Positions 26,691-34,846 of a stretch of 64,000 bases of DNA are shown here, in pieces. The DNA is from an uncultured Pigmentiphaga sp. (GTDB lineage: Bacteria; Pseudomonadota; Gammaproteobacteria; Burkholderiales; Burkholderiaceae_B): the NCBI GenBank assembly GCA_937891425.1, contig CALAGD010000037.1, positions 47,862-111,861 of the forward strand, in the 5' to 3' direction. Both the position numbers and the translations under genes were made by a program. Position 1 is the first letter of the stretch. Every line of letters starts with the position of its first letter. The notes below the pieces were generated by a model that was not told where the DNA came from, ran no database searches, and was given only the letters and a program-made list of their open reading frames with translations.

Positions 26691-28031
26691 ATGTCATCCA
26701 CAGCTCCCAACATCCTGTTCATCATGGCAGACGACCTGGGGTGGGCCGACCTCAGCGTCTATGGTCAGACCGAGTTCTCCACACCCAACCTCGACCGTCT
26801 GGCGGCGCGCGGCGTACGTTTCACGCAGGCCTATGCCAACTCGGCGGTATGCTCGGCAACACGTTTCGCGCTGATGACGGGTCGCTATCAATACCGTTTG
26901 CGCGGCGGGCTGGAGGAGCCCATGGCAGGCATCCGCGCCAATGAGCAGCTGGGCCTCCCGCCAGAGCATCCCACGCTGCCTTCACTCCTGCGCGCCGCCG
27001 GCTATGCCACTGCCCTGATCGGCAAGTGGCATCTGGGGCGACCCCCTCACTTTGGCCCAACCAAGAGCGGCTACGAGTACTTTTTCGGCAATCTCGGCGG
27101 AGCTGTCGACTATTTCACCCACAGTTACGGGGTCGGTCCGAATGCGAAGCATGACCTCTATCTGGGCGACGATCCGGTGAAACGCGAGGGGTACTACACC
27201 TATGTGTTGGGCGACGAAGCCTGCCGCTACATCCGCCAGGCCTCGACCGACAAACCTTTCTTTCTGTCGCTGCATTTCACCGCACCTCACTGGCCCTGGG
27301 TTGGGCCCAACGACGAACACGTGTCGCGGCAGCTGACGAACCTGCACCACCACGATGGTGGCAATCTGGCTGTCTATGCCGAAATGGTGCGCGCGCTTGA
27401 CAACGCCGTGGGGCAGGTGCTGGCCGCGCTGGATGAACGCAACATCGCGCAGAACACGATCGTCATCTTCACCAGCGACAATGGTGGAGAGCGCTTCTCC
27501 AAGACTTGGCCGTTCGTGGGCCAGAAAACCGAACTGCTGGAGGGCGGCATCCGCGTTCCAACCATCATGACCTGGCCCGCGCGTCTGCGTCCGCAGGTTT
27601 CGGATCAGGTGACCATTACCATGGATTGGCTGCCCACGCTGCTGGCTGCTGCCGGCGTCGAAACACATCCCGATTTTCCGTCCGACGGCGACAACATCCT
27701 GCCGGTACTGGAAGGGCACAAGAACCCATACGAGCGCACGCTCTTCTGGCGCTACAAGGCGAACAGACAGCGCGCGGTACGTTCCGGCAAATGGAAGTAT
27801 CTCAAGATCAACGACAACGAGTTCCTGTTTGATCTCGAATACGACGTGCGCGAGCGCGCCAACTTCCGCGAGAAGCATCCCGATGTTTTCGAGCGGCTGA
27901 AAAGCCTGTGGGAGGAATGGAATGCGGGCTTCCTGCCGATCACGGATGAGGTCTACAGCCACGGCGTGACTTCCGACGTGCAAGCCGACCGTTATGCACC
28001 AGAGCCCGCCATGCCCGTACCGGGACGTTGA
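26691..28031 (+). CDS. Sulfatase (arylsulfatase family), formylglycine type
   Basis: The 446-residue protein opens with 'PNILFIMADDLGWADLSVYG', whose paired Asp residues (14 and 15) bind the active-site calcium, and has the sulfatase signature 'VCSATRFALMTGRY' with Cys54 as the residue to be converted to formylglycine. A second metal region is 'FTSDNGGERF'. Such enzymes hydrolyse sulfate esters. No signal peptide is visible at the ATG at 26691 or in the longer frame beginning at 26457, so the enzyme is predicted cytoplasmic, whereas many sulfatases are periplasmic. No formylglycine-generating enzyme or sulfate transporter lies nearby. The substrate is unknown. Tandem hairpins follow the stop. 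Confidence 0.88.
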   Translation: MSSTAPNILFIMADDLGWADLSVYGQTEFSTPNLDRLAARGVRFTQAYANSAVCSATRFALMTGRYQYRLRGGLEEPMAGIRANEQLGLPPEHPTLPSLLRAAGYATALIGKWHLGRPPHFGPTKSGYEYFFGNLGGAVDYFTHSYGVGPNAKHDLYLGDDPVKREGYYTYVLGDEACRYIRQASTDKPFFLSLHFTAPHWPWVGPNDEHVSRQLTNLHHHDGGNLAVYAEMVRALDNAVGQVLAALDERNIAQNTIVIFTSDNGGERFSKTWPFVGQKTELLEGGIRVPTIMTWPARLRPQVSDQVTITMDWLPTLLAAAGVETHPDFPSDGDNILPVLEGHKNPYERTLFWRYKANRQRAVRSGKWKYLKINDNEFLFDLEYDVRERANFREKHPDVFERLKSLWEEWNAGFLPITDEVYSHGVTSDVQADRYAPEPAMPVPGR

Positions 28032-28033
28032 GC

Positions 28034-28095
28034 GCCACTGATCTCAGTGGCAAATGACAATCGCAAGAGGCGTCGCATGACGCCTCTTGTCATTT
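28034..28095 (+). terminator. Tandem hairpins after the sulfatase gene
   Basis: GCCACTG-ATCT-CAGTGGC (28034-28051) begins two bases after the stop. A larger hairpin follows at once, with inner stem AAGAGGCGTC/GACGCCTCTT (28065-28088, loop GCAT) and outer arms AAATGACA/TGTCATTT. It ends in a modest T-rich tail. This most likely terminates the sulfatase transcript. Confidence 0.7.
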
Positions 28096-28220
28096 CTGGT
28101 GTATCCCTCAAGTCGGCCAGGGTTCTGCCGCACGCGAGCTTCCGGCAGGGAAGCCGAAGGCAGCCACGCCGTGAAGGACCAGGCCCTACAGGTCATCCTT
28201 GATAGTCATGCCTGACTTTA

Positions 28221-28236
28221 CATAATACATATTATG
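28221..28236. promoter_or_regulatory. AT-rich inverted repeat in the sulfatase-ribA gap
   Basis: CATAATACATATTATG has 7-base complementary arms around CA. It stands out in a GC-rich region and lies about 75 bases upstream of a small open frame at 28312. It could be an operator or part of a promoter. Confidence 0.4.
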
Positions 28237-28311
28237 CGTAAACTGGCGCTGGAACCCGACCCATGCGGGCGCGGGTTAAGACAACCGGATCAGGGACCGA
28301 GAGATTGACTT

Positions 28312-28568
28312 ATGCAGCGACAGGACTGCGGTTACACGCCGCTCCTGAAGCATGCGTGCAGCCGCACGGTGAAAACCGCTCTTGATGCGTACTTCAAGCG
28401 GCAATGAATGACGATGACTTGGACCAGCTGGTACTCAATGCCGGTATCGGCGCAAACGATCAATGGCCGGAGTCTGCCGTGCTGACACTGACAGCCGGGC
28501 CGGGATTGCCCTCCAGCTCGATCTCACCCAGCCAGTGGCCCAACTTGTTCGCCTTGGTACGCAGATAG
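28312..28568 (+). pseudogene. Possible decayed Fis-like fragment (very tentative)
   Basis: A 31-codon frame at 28312-28407 reads 'VKTALDAYFKRQ' at its end, and a frame shifted by -1 from 28404 begins 'MNDDDLDQLVLNAG'. Joined, these resemble by eye the N-terminal dimerisation region of Fis proteins, where a segment like 'VKQALKNYF' is followed by a DL-x-x-LVL motif. The C-terminal DNA-binding helix-turn-helix is missing, and the second frame runs antisense into ribA, ending at 28568. The resemblance covers few residues and may be chance. The rest of 28096-28459 holds no supported gene. Confidence 0.15.
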
Positions 28569-29134
28569 CCGTCGTTGTAAGGATTGCGATTCACTTGAAT
28601 CGGGATGCGTTCCTCGACGGCGACGTCAAGCTCGGTCAGTGCACGTACCTTGCGCGGGTTGTTGGTAAGCAGTCTGACACGCTTGATGCCGAAATGCTCG
28701 AACACCGGCTTGCAGACGTCATACTTGCGCAAGTCAGCCGGAAATCCGAGCCGTTCGTTGGCTTCCACCGTATCGGCGCCCTCATCCTGCAGCCGGTACG
28801 CCCGCAGCTTGTTCAGTAGCCCGATGCCGCGCCCTTCCTGGCGCAGGTAGATGAGCATGCCGCGCCCTTCGGTCGCAATCATGCGCAGCGCGGCTTCCAG
28901 CTGTGCCCCGCAGTCACAGCGCTGGCTGAACAGCCCATCGCCCGTGAGGCATTCCGAGTGGACCCGCACCAGGACCGGCGCACCGTCTGAGAAGTCGCCC
29001 AGCGTCAACGCCAGCACCTCTTCCGCGGAGTCGCCGTCGAGGAAGGCGTGCAACTGAAAAATGGCCCACGGCGTGGGCAGCTTGCAGGAAGTTACGTATT
29101 CCACAGATATCTGATCTGGCCGGCCCGGGGCCAT
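28460..29134 (-). CDS. ribA: GTP cyclohydrolase II
   Basis: RibA opens the imidazole ring of GTP to give the first pyrimidine intermediate of riboflavin synthesis. The 224-residue single-domain protein has the zinc-binding cysteines in 'SECLTGDGLFSQRCDCGAQ', the catalytic 'YLRQEGRGIGLLNKLRAY', and 'LTNNPRKVRALTEL'. It has no fused DHBP synthase (RibB) domain. I found no FMN-riboswitch core upstream. It is a single gene divergent from uppP, and its C-terminal end faces the sulfatase across a hairpin-rich gap. Confidence 0.96.
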   Translation of the reverse strand: MAPGRPDQISVEYVTSCKLPTPWAIFQLHAFLDGDSAEEVLALTLGDFSDGAPVLVRVHSECLTGDGLFSQRCDCGAQLEAALRMIATEGRGMLIYLRQEGRGIGLLNKLRAYRLQDEGADTVEANERLGFPADLRKYDVCKPVFEHFGIKRVRLLTNNPRKVRALTELDVAVEERIPIQVNRNPYNDGYLRTKANKLGHWLGEIELEGNPGPAVSVSTADSGH

Positions 29135-29486
29135 GCCTTTGAAACCCTAAAGATGTGATATTAATTCACTTTACAAGGCGATACTTTGTCGTTCGTCAAT
29201 CCCGTCTTGCCCGAACCTGCCTTGTCTACAGTTTACACCGGGGGGTGCGCCCGCTAGCAGCAGGCAGTGACAGCGAACAGTCACTGATCTCGTGTGCCTG
29301 CCCACACGATGACGAGGCTGCATGACACTTGCGCGCGCTCAATGGGTCTGAACCGGCCTACCCCGCACTACGCACGATTCCTCTGAATCCTGTACCATGC
29401 GCGCCAATGCAACTGCATCGCGCGGCACGCGCCTTCGTGCCATCACGTCAAGCATGATTGATCATTTGCATGACCGGGAGAGCTGA
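29135..29486. other. Divergent ribA/uppP intergenic region with stem-loops
   Basis: These 352 bases hold no supported gene. The clearest structures are CAGTGAC/GTCACTG with an eight-base loop (29265-29286), outer arms GCAGGCA/TGCCTGC (29260-29301), and an overlapping CGTGTG/CACACG hairpin (29291-29308). A TTGAC-like box lies on the minus strand near 29200, but I see no convincing -10 partner. Confidence 0.4.
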
Positions 29487-30287
29487 GTGGACTGGTTACA
29501 AGTTGTTGTTCTGGCCGTCGTACAGGGATTTACCGAGTTTCTTCCCATTTCCAGCTCTGCTCATCTGGTGCTCGTCCCCGTGTTGACCGGCTGGCCCGAT
29601 CAGGGCCTGGCATTCGATGTCGCCCTGCACGTCGGCAGCCTCGTGGCCGTGCTGTCGTATTTCCGGAAAGAACTCGTGCTGATGGTGCGGGGGTTCTTCG
29701 AGTCGCTGCGCACCCGCAAGCCCGACCTGCATGGGCGCCTGGCCTGGGCCGTCCTGCTGGGCACGATCCCGGTAGGTCTCGCCGGACTTGTCTTCAACGA
29801 CCTGGTTTCCACCTACCTGCGCTCGCCCGTCGTGCTCGCGGCAGGCATGATCGTCTTTGGACTGCTGCTATGGTGGGCCGACCGCCTGCCAGACCGTGTG
29901 CGATCCATGGACCAAATGTGCTGGAAGGACGTGGCTATCGTCGCCTTTGCCCAGGCGCTCGCCCTCATTCCCGGTACGTCGCGCTCGGGCATCACCCTCA
30001 CCGCGGGCCTGGCTGCCGGGCTTTCCCGCGAAGCGGCCGCGCGCTTTTCATTCCTGCTCTCGATACCCGTCATCATTCTGGCGGGAGGGCTGGAGACTCT
30101 CAAACTGGTCAAGCTCCCCTCGCCCATCGACTGGCCGGCACTGATCGTCGGTACGGTTGTCTCCGGCATCAGCGCCTACCTCTGCATCCGGCTCTTTCTG
30201 GCTTTCATCCAGCGGATCGGCATGTTGCCGTTCGTGATATACCGTGTTGTACTGGGGGTGGTGCTCCTCGCCATCTTTGCCGGCTGA
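29487..30287 (+). CDS. uppP: Undecaprenyl-diphosphatase
   Basis: UppP (BacA) dephosphorylates undecaprenyl pyrophosphate in the inner membrane, recycling the lipid carrier for peptidoglycan and other glycans; overproduction gives bacitracin resistance. The 266-residue protein has about eight membrane segments and both family motifs: 'VQGFTEFLPISSSAHL' near the N-terminus and 'ALIPGTSRSGITLTAGL' in the second half. Translation starts at GTG (29487), with GGGAG about eight bases upstream. It is a single gene facing away from ribA. Confidence 0.96.
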   Translation: MDWLQVVVLAVVQGFTEFLPISSSAHLVLVPVLTGWPDQGLAFDVALHVGSLVAVLSYFRKELVLMVRGFFESLRTRKPDLHGRLAWAVLLGTIPVGLAGLVFNDLVSTYLRSPVVLAAGMIVFGLLLWWADRLPDRVRSMDQMCWKDVAIVAFAQALALIPGTSRSGITLTAGLAAGLSREAAARFSFLLSIPVIILAGGLETLKLVKLPSPIDWPALIVGTVVSGISAYLCIRLFLAFIQRIGMLPFVIYRVVLGVVLLAIFAG

Positions 30288-30331
30288 CTCATCGGTTTGT
30301 CAGTTGTTGGGCAGCATCGGAGGGCCATGTT

Positions 30332-30910
30332 TCAGCCTGGTCCGGCGGCTACCTTTTCGCTTAGTACCGGCGAATGGACAGGATCGAAGTCCACCCAACG
30401 GCCGTCCTGCCAGCGCCCGGTGGCCTGCTCGACATCGCGTCCGCCCATCTGGGCGAGTATGCTGGCTGCACGGCCTTCCGTTTCCGGCAATACGCGTACG
30501 GCCACAAGTGGACCTGCCCGCCGGCGACCGGTGGGTTGGCCCGGCTGTCTGCGCGGACGTCGTCTGCGCGTCGAGACAAGCCCGCCCAGCAGGGCTCCCA
30601 CATACGCACCAATCAGTGTTGCAACGATCAGCACGGTGATCGACGTACTGATCAGCGTATAAGCCGCAACGCCGAACAGCGCGCCCAGTACGCCGAGCCC
30701 AACAGCCCCCGCCATCGCGCCCTTGTGCGAATTCCGTGCGGCGGGATCAGCTGCTCGATCGCCACCCAACGGGTACGCGGCGTGCGCACCCGCCATGTTG
30801 ACAAAGAAGATCGAGACGTCGCTTTCCGGGAAACCCGAACGGATGATCGCCTGGCCCGCCTGTTCCGCCATTTCAAATGTTTCAAAACGTGCTGCAATGA
30901 TCAAAGACAT
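30332..30910 (-). CDS. Glycine-zipper envelope/stress protein of unknown function
   Basis: The 192-residue protein begins 'MSLIIAARFETFEMAEQAGQ', which resembles the N-terminal domain of general-stress-protein-17M-like sequences. It then has two hydrophobic Gly/Ala-rich segments (about residues 67-110) of glycine-zipper type, a very basic stretch 'STRRRRPRRQPGQPTGRRR', and a C-terminal globular part. I do not recognise a specific function. The ATG has GGAGG five bases upstream, placed inside the end of the proline-rich gene it overlaps by ten bases, so the two are coupled. It is the last of four small minus-strand genes. Confidence 0.75.
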   Translation of the reverse strand: MSLIIAARFETFEMAEQAGQAIIRSGFPESDVSIFFVNMAGAHAAYPLGGDRAADPAARNSHKGAMAGAVGLGVLGALFGVAAYTLISTSITVLIVATLIGAYVGALLGGLVSTRRRRPRRQPGQPTGRRRAGPLVAVRVLPETEGRAASILAQMGGRDVEQATGRWQDGRWVDFDPVHSPVLSEKVAAGPG

Positions 30911-31116
30911 GCTGGCCTCCGTGGATTAAAGCGCTCTGACGCGGGCCAGATTTGTCCTCGACGTCCGCGCGCGGCTACATGGGGTGGAGGTGGGGCTGGC
31001 GGTTCCGTTGGCGGCTGGCCTGGGGACGGAGGCGGATCCTGTATGGGAGGATCACCCACGGGCGGGACGGGTGGATCGTTGAATGGCGGCGGTGTCGGAG
31101 AATGTGCCAGTTGCAT
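30901..31116 (-). CDS. Small proline-rich hypothetical protein
   Basis: The product is 71 residues with about 40 percent proline in its first 45 residues, arranged as repeated 'DPP' and 'PPP' units such as 'FNDPPVPPVGDPPIQDPPPS'. The C-terminal 25 residues are basic. No signal peptide or membrane segment is present. The start at 31116 is preceded by AGGAGG six bases upstream; an earlier ATG at 31131 overlaps the DUF1328 stop as TAATG. Small proline-rich proteins beside DUF1328 genes occur in Alcaligenaceae, which supports a real gene. Its function is unknown. Confidence 0.6.
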   Translation of the reverse strand: MQLAHSPTPPPFNDPPVPPVGDPPIQDPPPSPGQPPTEPPAPPPPHVAARGRRGQIWPASERFNPRRPACL

Positions 31117-31130
31117 GCGAGCCTCCTGCA

Positions 31131-31295
31131 TTACCGTCGGCGTGTCATGCCCATCACGAGGGTGACGACAAAGAAGACAAGGAAGATGAAGAACAGGATC
31201 TTGGCAATGCCTGCAGCGCCCGCCGCGATGCTTCCAAATCCGAAGAACGCGGCGACCAGCGCGATAACGAAGAACACTGCGGCGTAATACAGCAT
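31131..31295 (-). CDS. DUF1328 (YtjA-like) small membrane protein
   Basis: The 54-residue protein has two hydrophobic helices: '[20 protein letters not shown]' and '[20 protein letters not shown]', joined by the family's Gly/Ala turn and ending in 'TRRR'. This is the DUF1328 pattern, small inner-membrane proteins often induced under stress. The ATG at 31295 has GGAG about eight bases upstream; a longer frame begins at 31322. It is the second of four small genes on this strand and its stop touches the proline-rich gene. Confidence 0.88.
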   Translation of the reverse strand: MLYYAAVFFVIALVAAFFGFGSIAAGAAGIAKILFFIFLVFFVVTLVMGMTRRR

Positions 31296-31349
31296 GCTCA
31301 TGCTCCAGTAGATTGAACGCACTGGATCACCAGCAAGGGGTGTGCCGCC

Positions 31350-31628
31350 CTACTCGTCGTCATCGTTGACCCGCGGCTTCCCGCGCGGCACGATATGCTC
31401 GCGACGACCGCGGCTGCCGCGCAGATCAGTATTCTCCTGGCCGCTTTGAACGTCGCGATATGCCTGGTGCATGATCTCATGCCCCTCGTCGTGCTGGCTG
31501 TCGGACGACTCATCCCGTTCGTGGGGCAGGCGCGGATCGCTGCTGGTGGCGTCATCCCCCTTCTGCAGGGTCTTGCCCGACACGGGTTGCTCGTCTGTGG
31601 CCGGCGGGGATCGTCTGGAAGTACGCAT
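31350..31628 (-). CDS. Hydrophilic hypothetical protein
   Basis: The 92-residue protein is strongly polar and probably disordered. Its middle reads 'LPHERDESSDSQ' and then 'IMHQAYRDVQSGQENTDLRG', a pattern I recall from short uncharacterised proteins in Bordetella and Burkholderia relatives. There is no signal peptide or membrane segment. The ATG at 31628 has AAGGA about eight bases upstream, which is preferred to a longer frame from 31778 that would overlap tatD. It leads the group of four small genes. Its function is unknown. Confidence 0.65.
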   Translation of the reverse strand: MRTSRRSPPATDEQPVSGKTLQKGDDATSSDPRLPHERDESSDSQHDEGHEIMHQAYRDVQSGQENTDLRGSRGRREHIVPRGKPRVNDDDE

Positions 31629-31743
31629 GATGTTGTCCTTCGCGAATGGGTGTGGTGCACGCAGGTGCGCAAGATGCGCGCCCACCCGCACCACGCCAGA
31701 ATCCACAGTGAGGATCGGCCAGCTGAGTGTCAGTGTTTGCAGG

Positions 31744-32535
31744 TCAGGCGTCCCCGACCACGGAGACGTCGGATGCACGACGGAAGAGCCTGTAGAAGTT
31801 GCGCGTGGACGCTTCTCCCACCTCTGCAGGCGACATGCCGCGCAATTCAGCGATCTTCTCGGCCACGTGGATGACGTACGACGGGTCGTTCACTTTCCCG
31901 CGGTGAGGTACGGGTGCCAGATAAGGAGAGTCGGTCTCAATGAGGACACGCTCAAGGGGGATGCGGCTCGCCACTTCCTGCAGCTCGCGGGCGTTCTTGA
32001 ACGTGACGATGCCCGAGAACGAGATATAGAACCCCAGCTCGATGGCTGCTTCTGCCATGGCGAGGTTCTCGGTAAAACAATGGAGCACCCCTCCAACTTC
32101 GGCGGCATGCTCCTCACGCAGGATGCGTAGCGTATCCTCGCGGGCCTCGCGCGTATGTACGATCAGGGGTAGCCCGGTTTCGCGCGCTGCGCGGATGTGG
32201 GTACGGAAGCGGTCTTGCTGCCACGAAACATCACCCTCAATACGGAAGTAATCCAGCCCGGTCTCGCCAATGGCCACTACTTTCGGGTGCGCCGCGCGCT
32301 CGACAAGATCGCACACAGAAGGCTCGGGCGTGTCCTCATAGTCGGGGTGCACGCCCACTGAAGCCCACAACTGGGGCGTACGCTCAACCAGCTCGATGAG
32401 TCTTCCCCAGTCGGGCAGGTTCACGCTCACACACAATGCCCGCGTGACCCGATTTACTGCCATGCGCTCGAGAATCTCGGGCAGCCGCTCGTTCAGTTGG
32501 GGAAAATCCAGATGGCAGTGTGAGTCGATATACAT
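31744..32535 (-). CDS. tatD: TatD-family hydrolase (DNase)
   Basis: The 263-residue protein is a metal-dependent TIM-barrel hydrolase. Metal ligands are visible in 'MYIDSHCHLDF' (HxH), 'VAIGETGLDY' (Glu), 'LIVHTREA' (His), 'LHCFTEN' (His) and 'LIETDSPYLAP' (Asp). TatD proteins are 3'-5' exonucleases linked to DNA repair and quality control. In E. coli the paralog YcfH follows holB directly in mltG-tmk-holB-ycfH; here the same order is broken by two genes of a two-component system. The start at 32535 is chosen because the family begins at the 'MYIDSHCH' block. Confidence 0.94.
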   Translation of the reverse strand: MYIDSHCHLDFPQLNERLPEILERMAVNRVTRALCVSVNLPDWGRLIELVERTPQLWASVGVHPDYEDTPEPSVCDLVERAAHPKVVAIGETGLDYFRIEGDVSWQQDRFRTHIRAARETGLPLIVHTREAREDTLRILREEHAAEVGGVLHCFTENLAMAEAAIELGFYISFSGIVTFKNARELQEVASRIPLERVLIETDSPYLAPVPHRGKVNDPSYVIHVAEKIAELRGMSPAEVGEASTRNFYRLFRRASDVSVVGDA

Positions 32536-32610
32536 GGCAAGGTGAATCAATCGAAAACCGTTCGGGTTTCAAGTACTGTTTACAGAAAAGAACCTGGCAC
32601 AGGGACTATT

Positions 32611-34140
32611 TCAGGCGCGACTGGGCCCCGGCGTGTGCTCGCTTCTGTGGTAGATGGGCAGATAGACCATGGCACGCAGTCCGTGCCCGCCGCGACCATT
32701 GGGGTCGCCATCGCACAGCTCGATGTGGCCCTGGTTGGCCTTGATGAACTGGTAGGCAATGGCCAGTCCCAGACCGGCTCCGGGCTGCAGTGGATCGTTG
32801 CCGCGCTGGAACCGGTTGAAGGCACGGGTACGCAACTCGGGCGACATGCCGGGGCCGGTGTCGGACACCGCCAACACCGCAAAACCGTCCTTCGCATGGG
32901 CCGATACCGTGATGCTACCCCCCTCGGGGGTGTACTGAATGGCATTGTGGATCAGGTTTGACAATGCCTCGGTGATGGCCGACTCGACGCCCTCAACGAG
33001 CACGGGTTGCTCGCACGAGCGTTCGTCCCATCCGAGATCCTGCTGGCGGGAATGTGCCAGAGGCAGATGCTGCAAGGTGAGCTCGTACAGGAGTGCGCGC
33101 ACGTCGATCACGCGCCGGGGCGCGTTTGGGACCCCGTGCCGTGCGTGCGCAAGTGCGAGCAGTTGCCCGGTCAGTCGTCCGGCCCGCTCCAGCTGCTGCA
33201 GAATTGCCTGCAGACTGGCGCGTGTGCGCGCCGTGCCAGGCTCCCGCAAGGCATACTCGACCTGCATGCGCATGATGGCCAGCGGCGTGCGCAGCTGGTG
33301 CGAGGCGTCAGCCAGGAACTGGGACTGTGCATCAAAGACTTCACGCAGACGCTGGACATGGTGGTTCACCGCATGCACCAGGGGTGCCACTTCGTGTGGT
33401 ACCTGCGAAGCGTCCAGGGGGGTTACGTCATCGGGAGCACGCTGCAGTACATCGCCGCGCAACCGGTTGAGCGGGGCCATGGCCCAGTACACACCGAGCA
33501 GCATCATGATGACCAGCACCACGATGATGACCAGGTTGCGCGACTGCTTCGCCGTCCATGCTTCCGACTGCTGGGCCCAGCGCCCGCTCATGCTCTCGCC
33601 CACCTGCACCAGTAGCTGTTCGCCCCAGACGTCGTTGCGCCGCAGCGGGCGTGACAGAGCCACCACACGGACCGGGTCCCCGCGGTACACGGTGTTGTAG
33701 AACACCGGTTCGGTCCCGCTGGGGAATACGTCCGGCAACGCAAGGTCGCGCATGCCGGCGACCTCCTTGATACGCGACAGCGGCAGTTCAAAGGGCGCGG
33801 GCTGATTGAGCGCTGGTTCCGCGATCGGAACCGACGGAGGTGCGGGCAAGGCGTCGATGACAGAAACACGGTAGTACACACGCTGGCCTGGCGCCGACTC
33901 GAGCATGGCCAATGCCAGCTGCGGAATGTTCAGCCGCACCTCGCCCGACTCGCTGACGCTGGCACTGTTGCTGAGCGCCAGTGCCGGGCCCAGCAGGGCA
34001 CGGTCGTAGGCTGCATCAGTCGTCTCGTGCAGCGTGCGGTAGTCGCTCCAGCTGTCGAACAGCAGCAGTGCCAGGACCGTCGGCACCAGGAGGATCAGCA
34101 ACGTTGTCTTCAGCCGTATTGGCCGGCGCCTAGCCTGCAT
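32611..34140 (-). CDS. Sensor histidine kinase, TctE-like
   Basis: The 509-residue kinase has an N-terminal membrane helix (about residues 12-27), a periplasmic domain of about 170 residues of the 2CSK_N type, a second membrane helix ('VIIVVLVIMMLLGVYWAMAP'), a HAMP-like linker, the H-box 'FLADASHQLRTPLAIMRMQ', and a HATPase domain with 'DTGPGMSPELRTRAF' and 'GAGLGLAIAYQFIKA'. The layout matches TctE, the sensor for tricarboxylate uptake in betaproteobacteria. The gene overlaps the regulator upstream by 11 bases. No tctCBA transporter or Bug-type binding protein is in the window, so the ligand is open. Confidence 0.88.
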   Translation of the reverse strand: MQARRRPIRLKTTLLILLVPTVLALLLFDSWSDYRTLHETTDAAYDRALLGPALALSNSASVSESGEVRLNIPQLALAMLESAPGQRVYYRVSVIDALPAPPSVPIAEPALNQPAPFELPLSRIKEVAGMRDLALPDVFPSGTEPVFYNTVYRGDPVRVVALSRPLRRNDVWGEQLLVQVGESMSGRWAQQSEAWTAKQSRNLVIIVVLVIMMLLGVYWAMAPLNRLRGDVLQRAPDDVTPLDASQVPHEVAPLVHAVNHHVQRLREVFDAQSQFLADASHQLRTPLAIMRMQVEYALREPGTARTRASLQAILQQLERAGRLTGQLLALAHARHGVPNAPRRVIDVRALLYELTLQHLPLAHSRQQDLGWDERSCEQPVLVEGVESAITEALSNLIHNAIQYTPEGGSITVSAHAKDGFAVLAVSDTGPGMSPELRTRAFNRFQRGNDPLQPGAGLGLAIAYQFIKANQGHIELCDGDPNGRGGHGLRAMVYLPIYHRSEHTPGPSRA

Positions 34141-34846
34141 CACCCTCGGATGCCTCCAGCATGTACCCGAGGCCACGCACCGTCACGATGCGTATTGCGT
34201 CGTCGAGTTTCTTGCGCAACCGATGCACGATCACTTCGATCGCCTCGGGCCCCGCGTCGCACGTATTCTCGAACACTTGCTCGTAAAGGATCACGCGCGA
34301 GACCGGACGCCCGGCGTGCTGCATCAGCACTTCGAGAGTAGCGTGTTCGCGGCGGGTCAGTATGAGCGGCTTGTCAGCCAGGGTGAACAGTTTCTCGTCG
34401 GAGTCGTATACCAGGGGACCATAGCGCTTGCGCGGATACGCACCACCCTGACTTCGCCGCACCAGCGCCGAGAGGCGTGCTTCGAGCTCGGCCAGCGCGA
34501 ATGGCTTGGCCAGAAAATCGTCGGCCCCCAGGCGCAGACCCCGCACGCGCTCGCTCAACGAGCCTTGCGCAGTGAGAATCAGTATCGGGGTACGGTCATT
34601 GCGCTCGCGCAGCTCGCCCAACAGGCTCATGCCATCACCGTCGGGCAGACGCAAGTCGAGCACCATGGCATCGAACGTGGTGTTGGCCAACGCCCGCCGG
34701 GCCGACGCCACGTCTGCTGCGTGCTCAATCCTGAATCCGGTCTCGGTCAACGCACGAATGAGCCAGGAGGCGAGCTCGCGCTCATCTTCTACAAGCAGGA
34801 TATGCAATGTGTCTGAATCCGTAAGCTTTAAACCGGCATTGAACAA
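34130..34846 (-). CDS. OmpR/TctD-family response regulator
   Basis: The 238-residue regulator has a receiver domain ('ILLVEDERELASWLIRAL', phospho-acceptor Asp in 'MVLDLRLPDGDG', Lys in 'FLAKPF') and a winged-helix DNA-binding domain ending 'LRKKLDDAIRIVTVRGLGYM'. The subfamily resembles TctD and QseB. It precedes its kinase with an 11-base overlap. The stop of holB is 128 bases upstream on the same strand, so a promoter for the pair probably lies in 34847-34974, unless holB transcription reads through. Confidence 0.92.
   Translation of the reverse strand: MFNAGLKLTDSDTLHILLVEDERELASWLIRALTETGFRIEHAADVASARRALANTTFDAMVLDLRLPDGDGMSLLGELRERNDRTPILILTAQGSLSERVRGLRLGADDFLAKPFALAELEARLSALVRRSQGGAYPRKRYGPLVYDSDEKLFTLADKPLILTRREHATLEVLMQHAGRPVSRVILYEQVFENTCDAGPEAIEVIVHRLRKKLDDAIRIVTVRGLGYMLEASEGDAG

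Noticed and set aside
29135..29240. Possible FMN riboswitch before ribA
   Set aside because: The conserved core elements of the FMN aptamer are not present; only unrelated stem-loops are seen.
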